NCBI GenBank assembly: GCA_026122235.1
Contig: JAOCZM010000134.1
Coordinates: 7,998,001 to 8,062,000, forward strand
Direction: 5' to 3'
From: Vinca minor
Lineage: Eukaryota > Streptophyta > Magnoliopsida > Gentianales > Apocynaceae
DNA: 64,000 nt
Positions 44,368-55,992 of this stretch are shown here, piece by piece. The first letter of the stretch is position 1. Every line of letters starts with the position of its first letter. The notes under the pieces are model-generated. The model saw only the letters and a program-made list of their open reading frames with translations. It ran no database searches and was not told the DNA's origin. The position numbers were made by a program, and so were the translations under genes.

Positions 44368-46560
44368 ATGAATTACATCATATGGAATATTAGAGGGATT
44401 GCTAATGAAGGTACTATTTCGAACATTCGCCAATTAAGAAGGGATCATAAACTTAACTTTGTTGTGTTGTTGGAGCCGATGGTGGCTTTGTATGAAATTG
44501 CTATGTATGCTCGTCGATTAGGATTTGATTATTGGTTTGGGAATTGTACTAGCAAAATCTAGGTTTTATGGGATGACAGGGTGGATATTGTGGTTGTTAA
44601 AGACTTGGAGCAGGTCATTCATTGTCAGATTAACATATTTTCGGCCTCCCCTATTTATTGCTCATTTGTATATGCTAAATGCTCGTATGTCCAGAGGAGA
44701 GAATTGTGGACGGAATTACGCACCTTTCAACCAAATAGCAGTCCTTGGTCGGTAGGGGGTGATTTTAATGTTGTTTTACGTTTGAACGAAAGTCAGGGGT
44801 CTGTTCCGGCTTTACTACCTATGAATGAATTTGGTGATACTATACATGATTGTGGGTTACTAGAAGTTCCTACTTCAGGGAGTCCTTATACTTGGTGTCG
44901 GGGGAGTACATCATTTGCTCAGAAAGTTAGATCGATTTCTTGTCTCTAATGATTGGAATGCTACTTTTCAAAATACCACTGTTACACATATGCCACGAAC
45001 TATTTCTGATCATTGTGCTCTTCTTATTAATTTTTGCCTAACAACTGATCGAGGTAGTTCTGCTTTCCGTTTTCAAGATATGTGGGTAAAACATCACACA
45101 TTTATGGATGTTGTTCGTAATTCTTGGGCTGATGATCTGTCTGGTTCAGGAATAATGATTTTGCAGGGTAAGCTTAAACGTCTGAAACGGGTTTTGGGGA
45201 CCTGGAACAGGGAAACTTTTGGTAATATACATACCCGGATTAAGACAAGCGAAAGGGAGGTACTAAGGTTGGAAGAACTACATGATTTGGGACCTACTTC
45301 TCAATTGCAAGAGCAGTTATTGGAGGCAAAGTTAAAACATGAGAACAATCTTGAATTGGAGGAAATATTCTGGCGCCAGAAGGCTCGTCAGAAATGGCTA
45401 AAAGAGGGAAATGCTAATACAAACTATTTTCATTCTTATTGCAGGAATAAACAAAGGAGATTATTTCTTAATAAGATACAAGGGGCTGATGGAACTATTT
45501 ATACAAGCCAAGAGGATATTGGCTCGGCTGGAGTCCGTTATTATGAGAACTTATTTGCTTTGGATGCCAGCACATGTCCTGATACTCAACTACTCGATTT
45601 ACTTCCTAAACAGATTGATAACACTGATAATCATTGTTTAGATTCTTTGCCTACAGGTTTGGAGGTTAAAGAGGCTGTTTTTGCTTTGAGCCCATCTAGT
45701 GCTTCGGGTCCTGACGGATACACGGGGAGATTTTTCCAGACATGTTGGGCGATTGTGGCGGATGATGTGATTCAGGCGGTTAGGGATTTCTGGGCAGGTA
45801 TACCTTTGTCACGAGCAATTGCGAGTTCATTTCTAGTCCTTATTCCGAAGACTGATTGTCCAGACACTTTTGGTGAGTTTCGTCCAATCTCTTTGTGCAA
45901 TTTCACTAGTAAAATAATCTCTAAAGTCATGGCCATTCGACTGGCAAAATTACTTCCTAGGATTTTGAGCAGAAATCAATCTGGTTTTATCAAGGGGAGG
46001 GTAATATCAGATAACATTCTGTTAGCAATGGAATTGGCAAATGCATTAAATAAAAAGGTGAGAGGAGGTAACATGATCATAAAATTGGATATGATGAAGG
46101 CGTTTGATGAGTTTCTCATGCTTTTCTTTTTATCCGTGCTCCAAAAGTTCGGTTTCAGTCCACATTTCATTCACTTAATCCGAAACTTATTGACTAATAA
46201 TTGGTTTTCAGTCCTTATTAATGGTACTCCTCATGGTTTTTTCCGTTCTGGGCGTGGGGTAAAACAAGGTGACCCTTTGTCGCCATTATTGTTTATTATA
46301 GCAGCAGACGTTTTTTTCAAGGGGTCTGGATAGGCTGATACATTCGGGGAGCATAGGAAGGTATGTGGTCCCACACTCATCTGTATTGATATCTCATTTA
46401 GCTTATGCGAGATGATGTAGTTGTATTCTTGAATGGAGCTAAAGCGAGTCCCGCAAGCTTTGATAGAATTCATTCGGGAATACGAGGACATCTCGGGGAC
46501 AGCGCATCAATGACCATAAGTGCTCCTTTTATATGGCGGAGAGAACGACATCAAGACAAT
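44368..46560 (+). pseudogene. LINE-2 ORF2: endonuclease and reverse transcriptase
   Basis: The start is the ATG at 44368. The apurinic-type endonuclease has YIIWNIRGI, VVLLEPM, VGGDFNVVL and ISDHCALL, the last in the next frame. An in-frame TAG at 44561-44563 stands where Trp is expected, and a frame change is near 44925-44930. The frame 44915-46333 then gives WLKEGNANTNYFHSYCRNKQ, ASGPDGYTGRFFQTCW, FRPISLCNF, the IIKLDMMKAFDE motif (catalytic Asp) and VKQGDPLSPLLF. A change in the T-run at 46310-46316 and a one-base insertion near 46409 disrupt the catalytic Y-A-D-D segment. It is inactive as sequenced. Confidence 0.85.
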
Positions 46561-47640
46561 TGGAAATGATCACTCGGGTGACGGGTTTTGTCCGAGGAAC
46601 TTTTCCCATGATATATCTCGGATGTCCCGTCTTTTTTGGGCGACAAAAGGTAATTTATTACTCATCTATTATTGATAAAATCACTCTTCGACTGTCGGGA
46701 TGGCAAAGGAAATTTCTTGATCTAAGAGGACGCCTCACTTTAATTCGGTATGTATTATTATCCATGCCTATGCACATTCTTGCTGTGTCTAATCCGCCAA
46801 AACAAGTACTTGCTCATATGGAAAGGTTATTTGCTAGTTTTTTGTGGGGGAAAACGGAGTTTGGGGAACGACGTCATTGGATGTCTTGGAAGAAACTTTG
46901 TCGTAGCACTTCGCAAAATGGTTTGGGAATTTCTACTTTAGAGTCTTATCAAATTGCTTATTCTCACAAATTGTGGTGGCGTTTCAGGACTTCGACGTCT
47001 CTGTGGAGAGATTTCCTGATGGAGAAATATTGTCAGTTGTATCCTCATCCTACTATAGTTCCTTCTCGACCTATGGATTCTCCTGTTTGGCGCAGGCTTC
47101 TTACAGTCCGTGCTTCGGCAGAGGCTCACATGGGCCTCCTGATTCGAGATGGTGGGTCTTTGTTTTGGTATGAAAATTTCACGTTGCAGGGATCTTTATT
47201 GCGGACAGTAGATGCAGAGGTGGATTCTTCGGCTATTAGAGATCATTTGGGTGATGACGGCTGGTCAGCGGTAGAGACTTTGACGATGTCTCAACAACAG
47301 GACCTTCCTTTGGTTCGGCTGTCCCCAGGTCCTGATATTCACATATGGAGCCTTGTCCCAACTGGGAAATTTACAGTTTCTTCTATTTTGCAGACTTTAC
47401 AACCAAGTGGAGTTTCACAGCTCTCTCGCACACAAGTTTGGCGAGTCCCTTGCTACCATTGGCGCTAGACTCGTTTCTCTGGCGGCTGCTAAATGGTTTT
47501 TTAGCACTAGATGAAGTCAGGAGACGTTGGGGTGTATCTTTGGTCTCAAGGTGTCAGTGTGGACATGGAGAGGATACCTTCGCGCACATTTTTACAGAAT
47601 GTCAACTGCTACAAGATTGTGGGACGTATGGATGTGCTCT
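46533..47640 (+). pseudogene. LINE-2 ORF2: post-RT and zinc-binding region
   Basis: The frame 46533-47468 carries YLGCPVFFGRQKV, LSGWQRKFLDLRGRLTLIRY and LCRSTSQNGLGISTLES, the conserved post-RT region. It ends with the V-P-T-G-K-F-T-V-S-S segment, after which the reading moves frame near 47460. SFLWRLLNGFLALDEVRRRW and C-Q-C-G-H-G-E-D-T-F-A-H-I-F follow, the zf-RVT zinc-binding domain. Confidence 0.8.
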
Positions 47641-47753
47641 GGTTGGAATTGCATGGAATACTCTCAGGTTTGACTCTTATTTATCTCTTTTGAAATTGTT
47701 GTGGTGGAAAGGAAGAGACAAGTGGCGAGATATTCACTTCATTATTTTTACTA

Positions 47754-48449
47754 GTGTTTCTTTGGGTCCTTTGGAGGGCTCGTTGTCGTTTCATTTTTGA
47801 TGGTAAAACATCGATATTTAAGAGCCTTTTACGTGAATTTGACAGTCACTATCTTTCTTTGTTGAAATGTGCTGATTTGTTTGAGGCTTTTACGGGAGGC
47901 ACATACTCAATAGGTTTGAACCGCGTTAAGGCAATTACTTGGAGGGGTAGTTTGGCACCCTCGGTTATTCTAAATATAGATGGGGCTTCTAGGGGTAATC
48001 CGGGACCTGCAGGTGCGGGTGGTATTGTTCGCAATTCCTTGGGTTCTTTTATTGGTGCTTTCTCTAATTTCCTTGGCTTAAATCTCTCAAACTCTGCGGC
48101 TGAAATGGAAGCAATGATCATTGGTATACGGTATGTTAATTCATTGGGTTTTAATGATGTCTGTGTTCAATCGGATTCAAAGTTTCTGTATGATTCTTTT
48201 AACAAAGGACGAATTTCCTCTTGGAAGCTTGATTCTTTTTTTCAATGTTTACTCCGCATTTCTGGATCAGCAAGAGTTCATCATATATACAGGGAAGCGA
48301 ACCAGGTCGCGGACAGTTTGGCAAATGAAGCATGTGATTCTCGAAATACGGTTGTTTATTCACAGTTTTCGTCACTCCCTCGTTTCACTAGAGGTAAGTG
48401 TCTTCTGGATCATGCATGGACTCCATATCTACGGAAAACCAAAGGATAA
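47754..48449 (+). CDS. LINE-2 RNase H domain segment
   Basis: An intact 231-codon frame holds the plant LINE RNase H: LNIDGASRGNPGPAGAGG (first Asp), NSAAEMEAMIIGIR (Glu), VCVQSDSKFLYDS (Asp) and HHIYREANQVADSLANEA (terminal Asp). It ends at the TAA at 48447-48449. It is part of ORF2 rather than a separate gene; the ATG at 47754 is internal. The domain removes RNA from the hybrid and is typical of plant L1 elements. Confidence 0.85.
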   Translation: MFLWVLWRARCRFIFDGKTSIFKSLLREFDSHYLSLLKCADLFEAFTGGTYSIGLNRVKAITWRGSLAPSVILNIDGASRGNPGPAGAGGIVRNSLGSFIGAFSNFLGLNLSNSAAEMEAMIIGIRYVNSLGFNDVCVQSDSKFLYDSFNKGRISSWKLDSFFQCLLRISGSARVHHIYREANQVADSLANEACDSRNTVVYSQFSSLPRFTRGKCLLDHAWTPYLRKTKG

Positions 48450-48713
48450 ACTCTTTAGCTTATTAGTTTGATGCTTACTAGTATTGTATAGCTGGTTACT
48501 TTAGAAGTTTTACTGCTTTGCATATTAGTCTAGCCACTTATTGTTTCACCCTTGTGCATATATATAAATGCCCAAGGTTGCACTTTTGCAAATTCTATTG
48601 TATTTGGGAGGTTAGGTTTTATGTCCCCCTCTCTTCACTTTTGCCGGTTTGGCAATAATTAATAAAACGGGGGGTCCGCCCCACCACGCTGGTGGCTTTA
48701 AAAAAAAAAAAAA
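48450..48713 (+). other. LINE-2 3' UTR and poly(A)
   Basis: This is an AT-rich UTR that ends in AATAAAACGGGGGGTCCGCC and CCACCACGCTGGTGGC, a short stem-forming GC segment, and then an A14 run. A structured 3' end before the tail may be the RT recognition site. Confidence 0.6.
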
Positions 48714-49076
48714 GTTCCCAATCTGGCATTTCTTCTGATTTTTGGGGATATGTTGTTCTTCATGCTGTCTTTATTATAAATATCAGTCCTACTCCCATTC
48801 TCCAAAACAAATCACCTCATGAGATTCTTTACAAATCGCTTCCTGATTACTCCATACTTAGAGTATTTGGATGCCTAGCATTTGCATCTACTTTACCTGG
48901 TTACAGAAATAAATTTGAACCAAGAAGTAGAAAATGTGTCTTCATTGGTTTACCAGGTACTACTAAGGGTTACATACTCCTTGATTTACATCTAGAGATG
49001 CCATATTCTATGAATCCATGTTTCCTTTTAAATCTAATTTTAAAGATTCAGGAGATTCATTGACTGATACTGTTCA
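48714..49076 (+). pseudogene. Copia C pol, continuation after LINE-2
   Basis: The frame resumes with SGISSDFWGYVVLHAVFIIN, then NKFEPRSRKCVFIG and TTKGYILLDL, the integrase C-terminal region of copia. A frame change near 48990 precedes a stop at 49062-49064. The coding-like sequence runs up to the SIRE LTR at 49077. Confidence 0.85.
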
Positions 49077-50385
49077 TGTAAGCCCTAAGGGCGAACAAAC
49101 TCAGTTTTTGATAATGTACAAACATCTAATGTTGTATCTAAGGGTTTCAATCATTGTGATAGAATAATGGTTCACTAAAGTGGAAGCTCTAAGTACTTCA
49201 ATCAAGCCGTGCTCAAGACTAAATGATTACATTCCTTAATGCACATCTCTCAAGACTTGAAGATTGAAGTCTTAGGTGTGGTTAGAATAGCTTAGCATAT
49301 CGTTATATATATCTTAAAGCTCTAACCATTGCTCACATGAACTTAGGATCACAACACTATTGTCTTGCATTTTTAAAAATAGTTTTCTTAAAGCTCAGTT
49401 TCAAAAATGGTCTTTAAAACTTGTTCCCTTCTCAAAAGCCATTGGTTTCATTGTCTAAGACTTTGAAAATTGTTTTTCAAGTATTAGTTATCCTTTTGAG
49501 AAAACCATTTTTACCTTAAAAGATTTCAAAACTTGTGAAAAATCAACATCTCTTGAATCCATGAAATTAGGATCATCCGAGCTTAGCACGGATCATCCGG
49601 ACCGAAACAGAGAGTTGAGTTTTTGGGAACCAGTTGTCCCGGTCGACCTAGGTAGACTTAGGATCGTCCGATCCTTTTGATCGGATCATCCGAGGTCACT
49701 TGCGGTCAACCGAACTCTGTGAAAACTAGTCGTTATATGACCGTTTTAAAAGTTGTTTTTTGGATTCTTTTGAAAAGTATAAAAGCTCTATTGCAGAGGA
49801 ATCTTCTTACAACAACCAGAGAGAATATACATTGATTATACAAAAAGCTTTAGCACTTCCAAAGGATATCCAACTTTATTCATGTGTTGAAAAGTTCAAA
49901 ATCACCATCTCTCTTGCAAGACACAAGTTGTTGAGTCATAAGTTCTAAGAGCATTAAAGTAAGATCTTTTAGGGTATCTATCCTCTACTTTTTGAGTGTG
50001 TAACTTTCTCTTTATATCTCCATATTTTCCTCTATTAGTGATAGGGTATTTATTGTGTCAAGTCCTACTTGGTGTGGGCTTTGTACTCTTAGTGAGTGGA
50101 GTTTATAATTGTGGTTATTTGTGTAAAACTCTTTGTGAGTTAGCCACTTGTGTAATTACTTTTCTTAGTGAAGTTATTAAAAATCCTTGTGTGAAGCTCA
50201 AGGTAGTGGACGTAGATTCTTTATTAATCGAACCACTCTAAATCACGTGTCTTGCTTTCCTTGTTTTTATTTGTGCTTCATTTTCTCCAAACTACAAATA
50301 CAAGTTTCACATTCAAGCATTTTGAAAATAAAAAGAAGCCACTTTTATAAAAACCCAATTCACCCCCCCCCTCTTGTGTTTTTCA
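49077..50385 (+). repeat. SIRE 5' LTR
   Basis: The 1309-bp LTR starts TGTAAGCCCTAAGGGCG and ends TTTTTCA. It contains motif-rich bases 49565-49720 (GGATCATCCGA, GGTCGACC, GATCGTCCGATC), a TATA box at 49778-49784 and a C-rich stretch at 50361-50373 just before the end. Confidence 0.9.
49778..49784 (+). promoter_or_regulatory. TATA box of the SIRE 5' LTR
   Basis: TATAAAA in the context GAAAAGTATAAAAGCTC is identical in both LTRs (63617-63623 in the 3' copy). It lies just downstream of the GGTCGACC/GGATCATCC motif cluster, so the cluster is in U3 and transcription should begin near 49810. Confidence 0.65.
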
Positions 50386-50387
50386 AT

Positions 50388-50400
50388 TGGTATCAGAGCC
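50388..50400 (+). other. SIRE primer binding site, tRNA Met
   Basis: TGGTATCAGAGCC lies two bases after the LTR end. Confidence 0.9.
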
Positions 50401-50439
50401 TCGTCTTCACCTTTAGCTTAACCGCTTGAAGTAAAGATT

Positions 50440-52194
50440 ATGGCCGGATATTCCGCTTTAGCCTACCTAGAGGGATATTCCGCTAATAGACCACCTCTCT
50501 TTGATGGAAACAATTTTAATGCTTGGAAAGACCGTTTCAAAATCTATGTGTGCTATATAGACTACTCCTTATGGCAGATTTTTGAAGAAGGTCCATATGT
50601 ACCTTTGAAAGAGGTGAATGGTGTTCAAGTTCCAAAATTGGACAATGAGTTTAATGAAGATGAGTCCAAGAAAATGACCCTTAATTTTCGAGCTATGAAC
50701 ATCATTAGTTGTGCTCTTAATCCGGATGAGTACAATCGGATACGTGGAAGCAAATCCGCTCACAAGATGTGGAAAACCTTAGAAGTCACCCATGAGGGGA
50801 CTAATCAAGTCAAAGAATCAAAGCTCAACATGCTTGTGAGGGAATATGAGCTTTTCTCTATGAAGCCAAATGAAACTATAAATGAGATGAACACTAGGTT
50901 CACCAATGTTGTGAATGGGTTGAGATCTTATGGAAAGGAATACTCTATGGGTGAAATGAATAGGAAGATCCTCAACTCACTTCCTAAAAGTTGGGAAGGC
51001 AAAGCTCTAGTTATTGAAGAAGCAAAGGACTTGAAAACTTATCCTACGGAGGAGCTCATTGGTTCTCTTCTCACTTATGAGCTCACACACAAAAAGGATG
51101 AGCATATTGAAAAGGCAAAGAAGAGTATTGCTCTAAAGGCTATTCTTGATCTTGATGAATCGAACCATTCAAGTGATGAAGAAGACATCAACTTAGATGA
51201 TGAGACCATGGCTTTGGTGGTAAAGCGCATGAAAAAAATGTTTTCCGGGAAAGGAAGAAAATTCTTCCAAAATAGAAGAAAACAAAATCCTAATGGGGTG
51301 AGATGCTATGAATGTGGAAGCAACCAACATCTCATAGGAGAGTGCCCCTCTGCCAAAGAAAAAGAGCCCAAGGAAGACAAAAAGAAAAAATTCTTCAAAC
51401 CAAAGAATGCCAAGGGCATGCTAAGAACATGGGATCAAGAAGGGAGTGGCGATGATGAAGAAGAGGAAAACACAAATGTTTGCTTCGTGGCTTTCGGGAA
51501 TGAGGTACATCTTACTCCCACTACTTCTAACTCCCTTGATGATGATGAAGATGATCCTAATGAACTTTTGTGTGATATGTTTGATCAACTTAAGAAATGT
51601 GCTAAGCAAAACCAAGAAATGAAGCTTAAAATTGAATCATTGTTTGAAGAAAGATCTAGGTTGCTTAGTGAAAACAAAAAGCTATGTGATGATGTTGATT
51701 GCTTGAAAGTCAAAAATGAAAAGCTTATGACTACTTGCAAAACTTCCTCATTGAAATATCAAGAAGCATATGATAAATTGTCTTCTCTTGAATGCAAACT
51801 TGTTGAGTTTGATTGTTTAAAAACCAAAGTTGTTGATCTCACCTCACTTGTTGATAAGTTCACCAAAGGAACAAAAGATCTTGATCAAATTCTTTGTATG
51901 CAACGTACTTCAAATGTTAAACATGGATTAGGCTATATACATTCGACACGCTTTGATATTGCTAGCTCTTCTAAGTTACCTAGAAAACACTTTGTGCATG
52001 CTAGTACCTCACATAAGCAAAATAGATATCATGAGCATATTCACAAATTTTTTAAGCCATCTACTTGTTGCACATATTGTGGAAAATTTGGACACACTAG
52101 TGCTAGATGTTATGTGAAGAAAAAAATTGAAAAGGGAGTAAAAACTGTTTGGAGAATCAAGCGTATTTTAACTAACCCTCAAGGACCCAAATAA
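50440..52194 (+). CDS. gag: SIRE Gag, intact 584 codons
   Basis: The start is the ATG at 50440, in frame with the copia Gag entry motif NRPPLFDGNNFNAWKDRFKI (residues 16-35). A UBN2-type domain follows to about residue 215 (YELFSMKPNETINEMNTRF). The first CCHC knuckle CYECGSNQHLIGEC starts near residue 289, an acidic stretch and a probable coiled coil lie at about 385-500, and the second knuckle CTYCGKFGHTSARC starts near residue 545. It ends with TAA at 52192-52194. Pol lies in the same frame after a second stop (TAG 52231-52233), so Gag-Pol would need stop suppression at two codons or another route. Gag builds the particle and binds RNA. This is the best-preserved ORF of the element. Confidence 0.9.
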   Translation: MAGYSALAYLEGYSANRPPLFDGNNFNAWKDRFKIYVCYIDYSLWQIFEEGPYVPLKEVNGVQVPKLDNEFNEDESKKMTLNFRAMNIISCALNPDEYNRIRGSKSAHKMWKTLEVTHEGTNQVKESKLNMLVREYELFSMKPNETINEMNTRFTNVVNGLRSYGKEYSMGEMNRKILNSLPKSWEGKALVIEEAKDLKTYPTEELIGSLLTYELTHKKDEHIEKAKKSIALKAILDLDESNHSSDEEDINLDDETMALVVKRMKKMFSGKGRKFFQNRRKQNPNGVRCYECGSNQHLIGECPSAKEKEPKEDKKKKFFKPKNAKGMLRTWDQEGSGDDEEEENTNVCFVAFGNEVHLTPTTSNSLDDDEDDPNELLCDMFDQLKKCAKQNQEMKLKIESLFEERSRLLSENKKLCDDVDCLKVKNEKLMTTCKTSSLKYQEAYDKLSSLECKLVEFDCLKTKVVDLTSLVDKFTKGTKDLDQILCMQRTSNVKHGLGYIHSTRFDIASSSKLPRKHFVHASTSHKQNRYHEHIHKFFKPSTCCTYCGKFGHTSARCYVKKKIEKGVKTVWRIKRILTNPQGPK

Positions 52195-52233
52195 GTATGG
52201 GTACCAAAAGTCACTCCTCCTCCTTTGTCTTAG

Positions 52234-53241
52234 GTACTTGCAAGCAAGGTAAATACTCCGGCTCAATGGTTTCTTGATAGTGGATGTTGTCGCCACATGA
52301 CCGGAGATGCCTCATTAGTCAAAGACATGGAACCTATCTATGAAGGTTATGTCACGTTTGGGGACAAAAAGAAGGGTAGAATCCTTGGCATTGGAAATGT
52401 TGGTAAAGGTTCATCAACTCTTGTTAAGCATGTTCTTCTTGTTGATAGCCTCAAATATAATTTGCTTAGTATTAGCCAACTTTGTGATAATGGTTTTGAT
52501 GTTATGTTTAGCAAAAAGGCTTGCTCTATTGTTGATAGCTCTTCTCATGAAAAAGTGCTTGTTGCTAATAGAACCGGTAATGTTTATATGTTGTCATTGG
52601 ATGATCTTGTTGCATGCGATTTTAAATGCTTATCCATAAATGAAGATGATGCATTCTTATGGCACCGTAGGCTTGGTCATGTGAGCATGGATCTCTTAAA
52701 TACTCTTTCCTCTAAAGAGCTAGTACGTGGGCTTCCAAAAGTGAAATATGAGAAAAACCGTCTTTGTGATGCTTGTCAATTTGGAAAACAAACAAAAACG
52801 TCTTTCAAGCCTAAACAAATGGTTTCCACTTCTAAACCACTTGAACTTGTTCATCTTGATCTTTTTGGACCAATGAGGACCACTAGCTTAGGTGGTAAGA
52901 GGTATGCCTTTGTTAATGTGGATGATTTTTCAAGATTCACTTGGGTACTTTTTCTTGCACAAAAAGATGACACCTTCCATGAGTTTTCAAATCTTTTCAA
53001 AAAGGTTCAAAACTCGCTTGAACTAAAACTTGTTACCTTGAGAAGTGATAATGGAAGGGAATTTAACAATCAATTTTTTGAAAAGTTTTGTAATGAAAAT
53101 GGCATTACTCATAACTTTTCGGCTCCAAAAACGCCTCAACAAAATGGGGTTGTTGAAAGGAAAAATAGAACTTTACAAGAAATGGCTAGGTCTATGCTTA
53201 GTGAAAATTCTTTACAAAATATTTTTGGGCCGAAGCCGTGA
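52234..53241 (+). pseudogene. SIRE pol: protease, pre-integrase, integrase core
   Basis: It is in the gag frame after the two stops. The protease motif FLDSG is at 52270-52284. The pre-integrase block is FLWHRRLGHVSMDLL and CDACQFGKQTK. The integrase core has HLDLFGPM (Asp), LRSDNGREF (Asp) and KTPQQNGVVERKN (Glu). A one-base loss near 53222, in an A/T-run segment, causes the stop at 53239-53241. Confidence 0.9.
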
Positions 53242-53990
53242 ACACTGCATGTTATATTGTTAATAGAGTTCTTTTAAGGCCTTTTGTTGGAAAAACTCCT
53301 TTTGAGCTTATCTTTGGAAAAATACCCTCAATCTCATATTTCAAAGTTTTTGGTTGCAAATGTTTTGTGCTCAACATTAAAGATAGCCTTGGAAAATTTG
53401 ACAAGAAATCCGACGAAGGAATATTTCTTGGATATTCTTCAAACAAAAAGGCTTATAGGGTATATAATAAAAGAACCTTGTGTATTGCCGAGTCCATGCA
53501 TGTGTCTTTTGATGAATCTAACATCTACTTGCCTAGAAAAGATGATGATGATATAGGTATGCCCTTGGAAAGTATAAATGAAATCCATCAAGCTCCTATG
53601 TTGGATGATAATTCCAAGGATAAGGAGGACATTGAAACTACTCAAAATGATCCCCAAGTCACTCAAAGCAATGATCCTTCAACAAATGAGCTACCAAAGG
53701 ATTGGATATACAAGCAAGGTCACCCTCAAGAGCAAATCATTGGTGATCCATCCGTTGGCGTCAAAACAAGGCGGTATTTCATAGATAATCTTGCTTTACT
53801 TTCTTCTATAGAACCTAAGAACATTCATGATGCTTTATGTGATTACTTTTGGATTTTGGCTATGCAAGAGGAACTTAATCAATTTGAAAGAAATCAAGTT
53901 TGGACATTAGTCCCTAGACCTATTGATCGCCTTATTATTGGAACAAAATGGATTTTTCGTAATAAACTTGATGAACTCGGGAGATTATAA
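53222..53990 (+). pseudogene. SIRE pol: integrase C-terminus and entry to RT
   Basis: The second frame carries NTACYIVNRVLLRP, GKIPSISYFKVFGCKCF, DEGIFLGYSSNKKAYRVYN, then an acidic linker and WILAMQEELNQFERNQVWTL with GTKWIFRNKLDE, the start of copia RT. A further one-base loss near 53984 ends it at 53988-53990. Confidence 0.9.
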
Positions 53991-54559
53991 GAAACAAAGC
54001 TAGACTTGTTGCCCAAGGATTCAATCAAGAGGAGGGCATTGATTTTGAGGAAACTTTTGCCCCCGTAGCTAGACTTGAATCTATTAGAATGCTTCTTGCT
54101 TTTGCTTGTTTTAAAGGTATTAAACTATTTCAAATGGATGTGAAAAGTGCATTTCTAAATGGCTTTATTGAGGAGGAAGTATATTTTGAACAACCTCCCG
54201 GTTTTGTGCATGAAAAATTTCCAAACCATGTTTACAAACTTACAAAAGCAATGTATGGTTTAAACCAAGCTCCTCGTGCTTGGTATGAGCGCTTGAGCAA
54301 GTTTCTCATTTCTATTGGTTTTTCAAGAGGTCCTGTTGACACCACCCTTTTCATTAAAACAAATGCATCTCATGACATCTTACTTGTACAAATATATGTT
54401 GATGACATTATTTTTGGTTCAACTAATGAAGTGCTTTGTGAAGAATTTGCTAAACTAATGCAAGATGAATTTGAGATGAGCATGATGGGAGAGCTCAACT
54501 ATTTCCTTGGATTACAAATCAAACAAACAAATGAAGGAATTTTCATCAACCAAGCCAAG
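53985..54559 (+). pseudogene. SIRE pol: reverse transcriptase, first part
   Basis: The third frame has ARLVAQGFNQEEGIDFEETF, the LFQMDVKSAFLNGFI motif (catalytic Asp), MYGLNQAPRAWYERL and YVDDIIFGS (catalytic pair at about 54396-54422). The gypsy LTR interrupts it at 54560 just after IFINQAK. The RT would copy the element RNA; the C-terminal part continues at 59635. Confidence 0.9.
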
Positions 54560-55631
54560 TGATACGGTACCAGCCTCGAGGCTTCCCAAGTCAAAGGGTC
54601 ACATACATAGACCAAGGACGAAGCGTAGAACGAGGAATATGAAGCAGATAACTACATCATTGGTTCGTATATTAAAGTACAAAGAGGATGCTAAGTTACA
54701 CATAGAATATAAAAGGCAGCCTCTCAAGTTCACAAGTATACCCTATCAAGCAAAGAGGCTAAGAAGGGTGTTTTAGTAATCATACAAGATGATGAGGGAT
54801 TGGACAGCTTTACAACAGTTTGGCAGAATGGTCATAACTTTCTATCCGTTTATCCAATGGAGCTGATTCCAGTTGCATATTAAAGATAAGAGGCAGATCT
54901 ACAACTTTCATGAAGAACCCGAGATCAGATTCTGCTTTCTTGACATCCGAAATCGTCGTGCAAGTTGGCCCAACAAGCTGTCCAGAATTGGGACGAATTT
55001 AAAAGGGCATTTTAGACTTTTTGTGTACAATTAAAGTCTATGCTAGACTTTAATTATTTTCCAGCTTTATTATTTACTTAATTTCGTGTATAGCAAGTAG
55101 TTGCTATAATAAAGGACATGTTGTCCATATGTTAGTTAGTTGGTTAATAAAGAGTCCTAATGCAACTAGGACTCTTCATAGATTTGGTAGTTAGATTGAT
55201 TCTAGCCGCCACTTTATTTGTTTAGGTAGTTACTTGATAGCAAGTTGTTATTCAAGAGTCCTAATTCTTCAAGGATTCTTATTTGTTTTCAAGAGTCTTA
55301 ATCCTTTAAGGACTCTTATTTCTTTTTATGGTTGTTACCGAAATCTCAACCTATTAAAGGGAGATTTCGGCCACTTTAATATTTACGTTAGATATATTGA
55401 TATTTTGGTAAGGTTATTCCTTAGCTTCTCGTGTTTGAACTTCTATGTAAGAATTCATTCATTCTTGAGTTACTTGTATCAACTAGCTTGTTTCTCTAGT
55501 TGTGGTGTTTCAGCCTCCATTGTTAATTAACCTCCCTTAGTGTTGCGTTGATTAAATTCCCATAGAAACTAGTTCGAGAATTGAAGAAAGATCGGGCTCA
55601 AACTTAAGTCGAACCTTGCGGTTCTTCTCCA
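54560..55631 (+). repeat. 5' LTR of the gypsy-type element
   Basis: It starts TGATACGGTACCAGCC and its end is placed at TTCTTCTCCA by comparison with the 3' LTR. Direct and inverted repeats of AAGAGTCCTAAT/AGGACTCTTA occur between 55150 and 55320. A conventional primer site was not recognised after 55631. Confidence 0.8.
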
Positions 55632-55992
55632 ATTCCCGGTGTACCCTACGCACAAAATATTTTTCTTGTTTGCTAGATTGACAAAAAAATACAAAAAGAA
55701 ACCGCGGCATAAAAAGTAATTTGGGCAGCCGATTGTCAAAAAAAACAAAAAAAAAAGCCTCTTGGTGTAAAGAAATTGGCAGCCAAGTTAGTATAGATTG
55801 AATAGCGAACTATAAAGCCAATAGCAAACTTCTTGATCAAAACGAAAGCAACCCAGCTTCGTTCAAGAATTGGCAAATGTTCCTCCTTGTTTTTGTTTTG
55901 AGCCGAAACAATACCATAAATCAAGTATTGAAAGCAACCACACTTCACTCCTTGATAACTTCGGCCAAAATCAAGGGAAAATTCAAGCAAAC

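Larger units (their letters stand above)
42258..48713 (+). mobile_element. LINE-2: L1-type LINE with RNase H
   Basis: The target duplication is AAGTTCCAATCTG (42245-42257) against AAGTTCCCAATCTG (48712-48725), one extra base. The copia integrase frame reads straight across the two copies, which proves the insertion. The 6.46-kb element has a 5' UTR, ORF1, ORF2 and a 3' end rich in G/C just before an A14 run (48700-48713). The length suggests a full or nearly full copy. The coding regions carry several indels and one clear nonsense change. Confidence 0.9.
39388..49076 (+). mobile_element. Ty1/copia element C, split by LINE-2 and SIRE
   Basis: It has a 5' LTR (39388-39741), a tRNA-Met site, gag and pol up to integrase (to 42257). 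It is interrupted by LINE-2 (42258-48713) and continues at 48714 in the integrase-RT linker until SIRE cuts it at 49077. The remainder (RT, RNase H and 3' LTR) should lie to the right of the window. Its 5-bp left flank is TAAGT (39383-39387). Confidence 0.85.
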
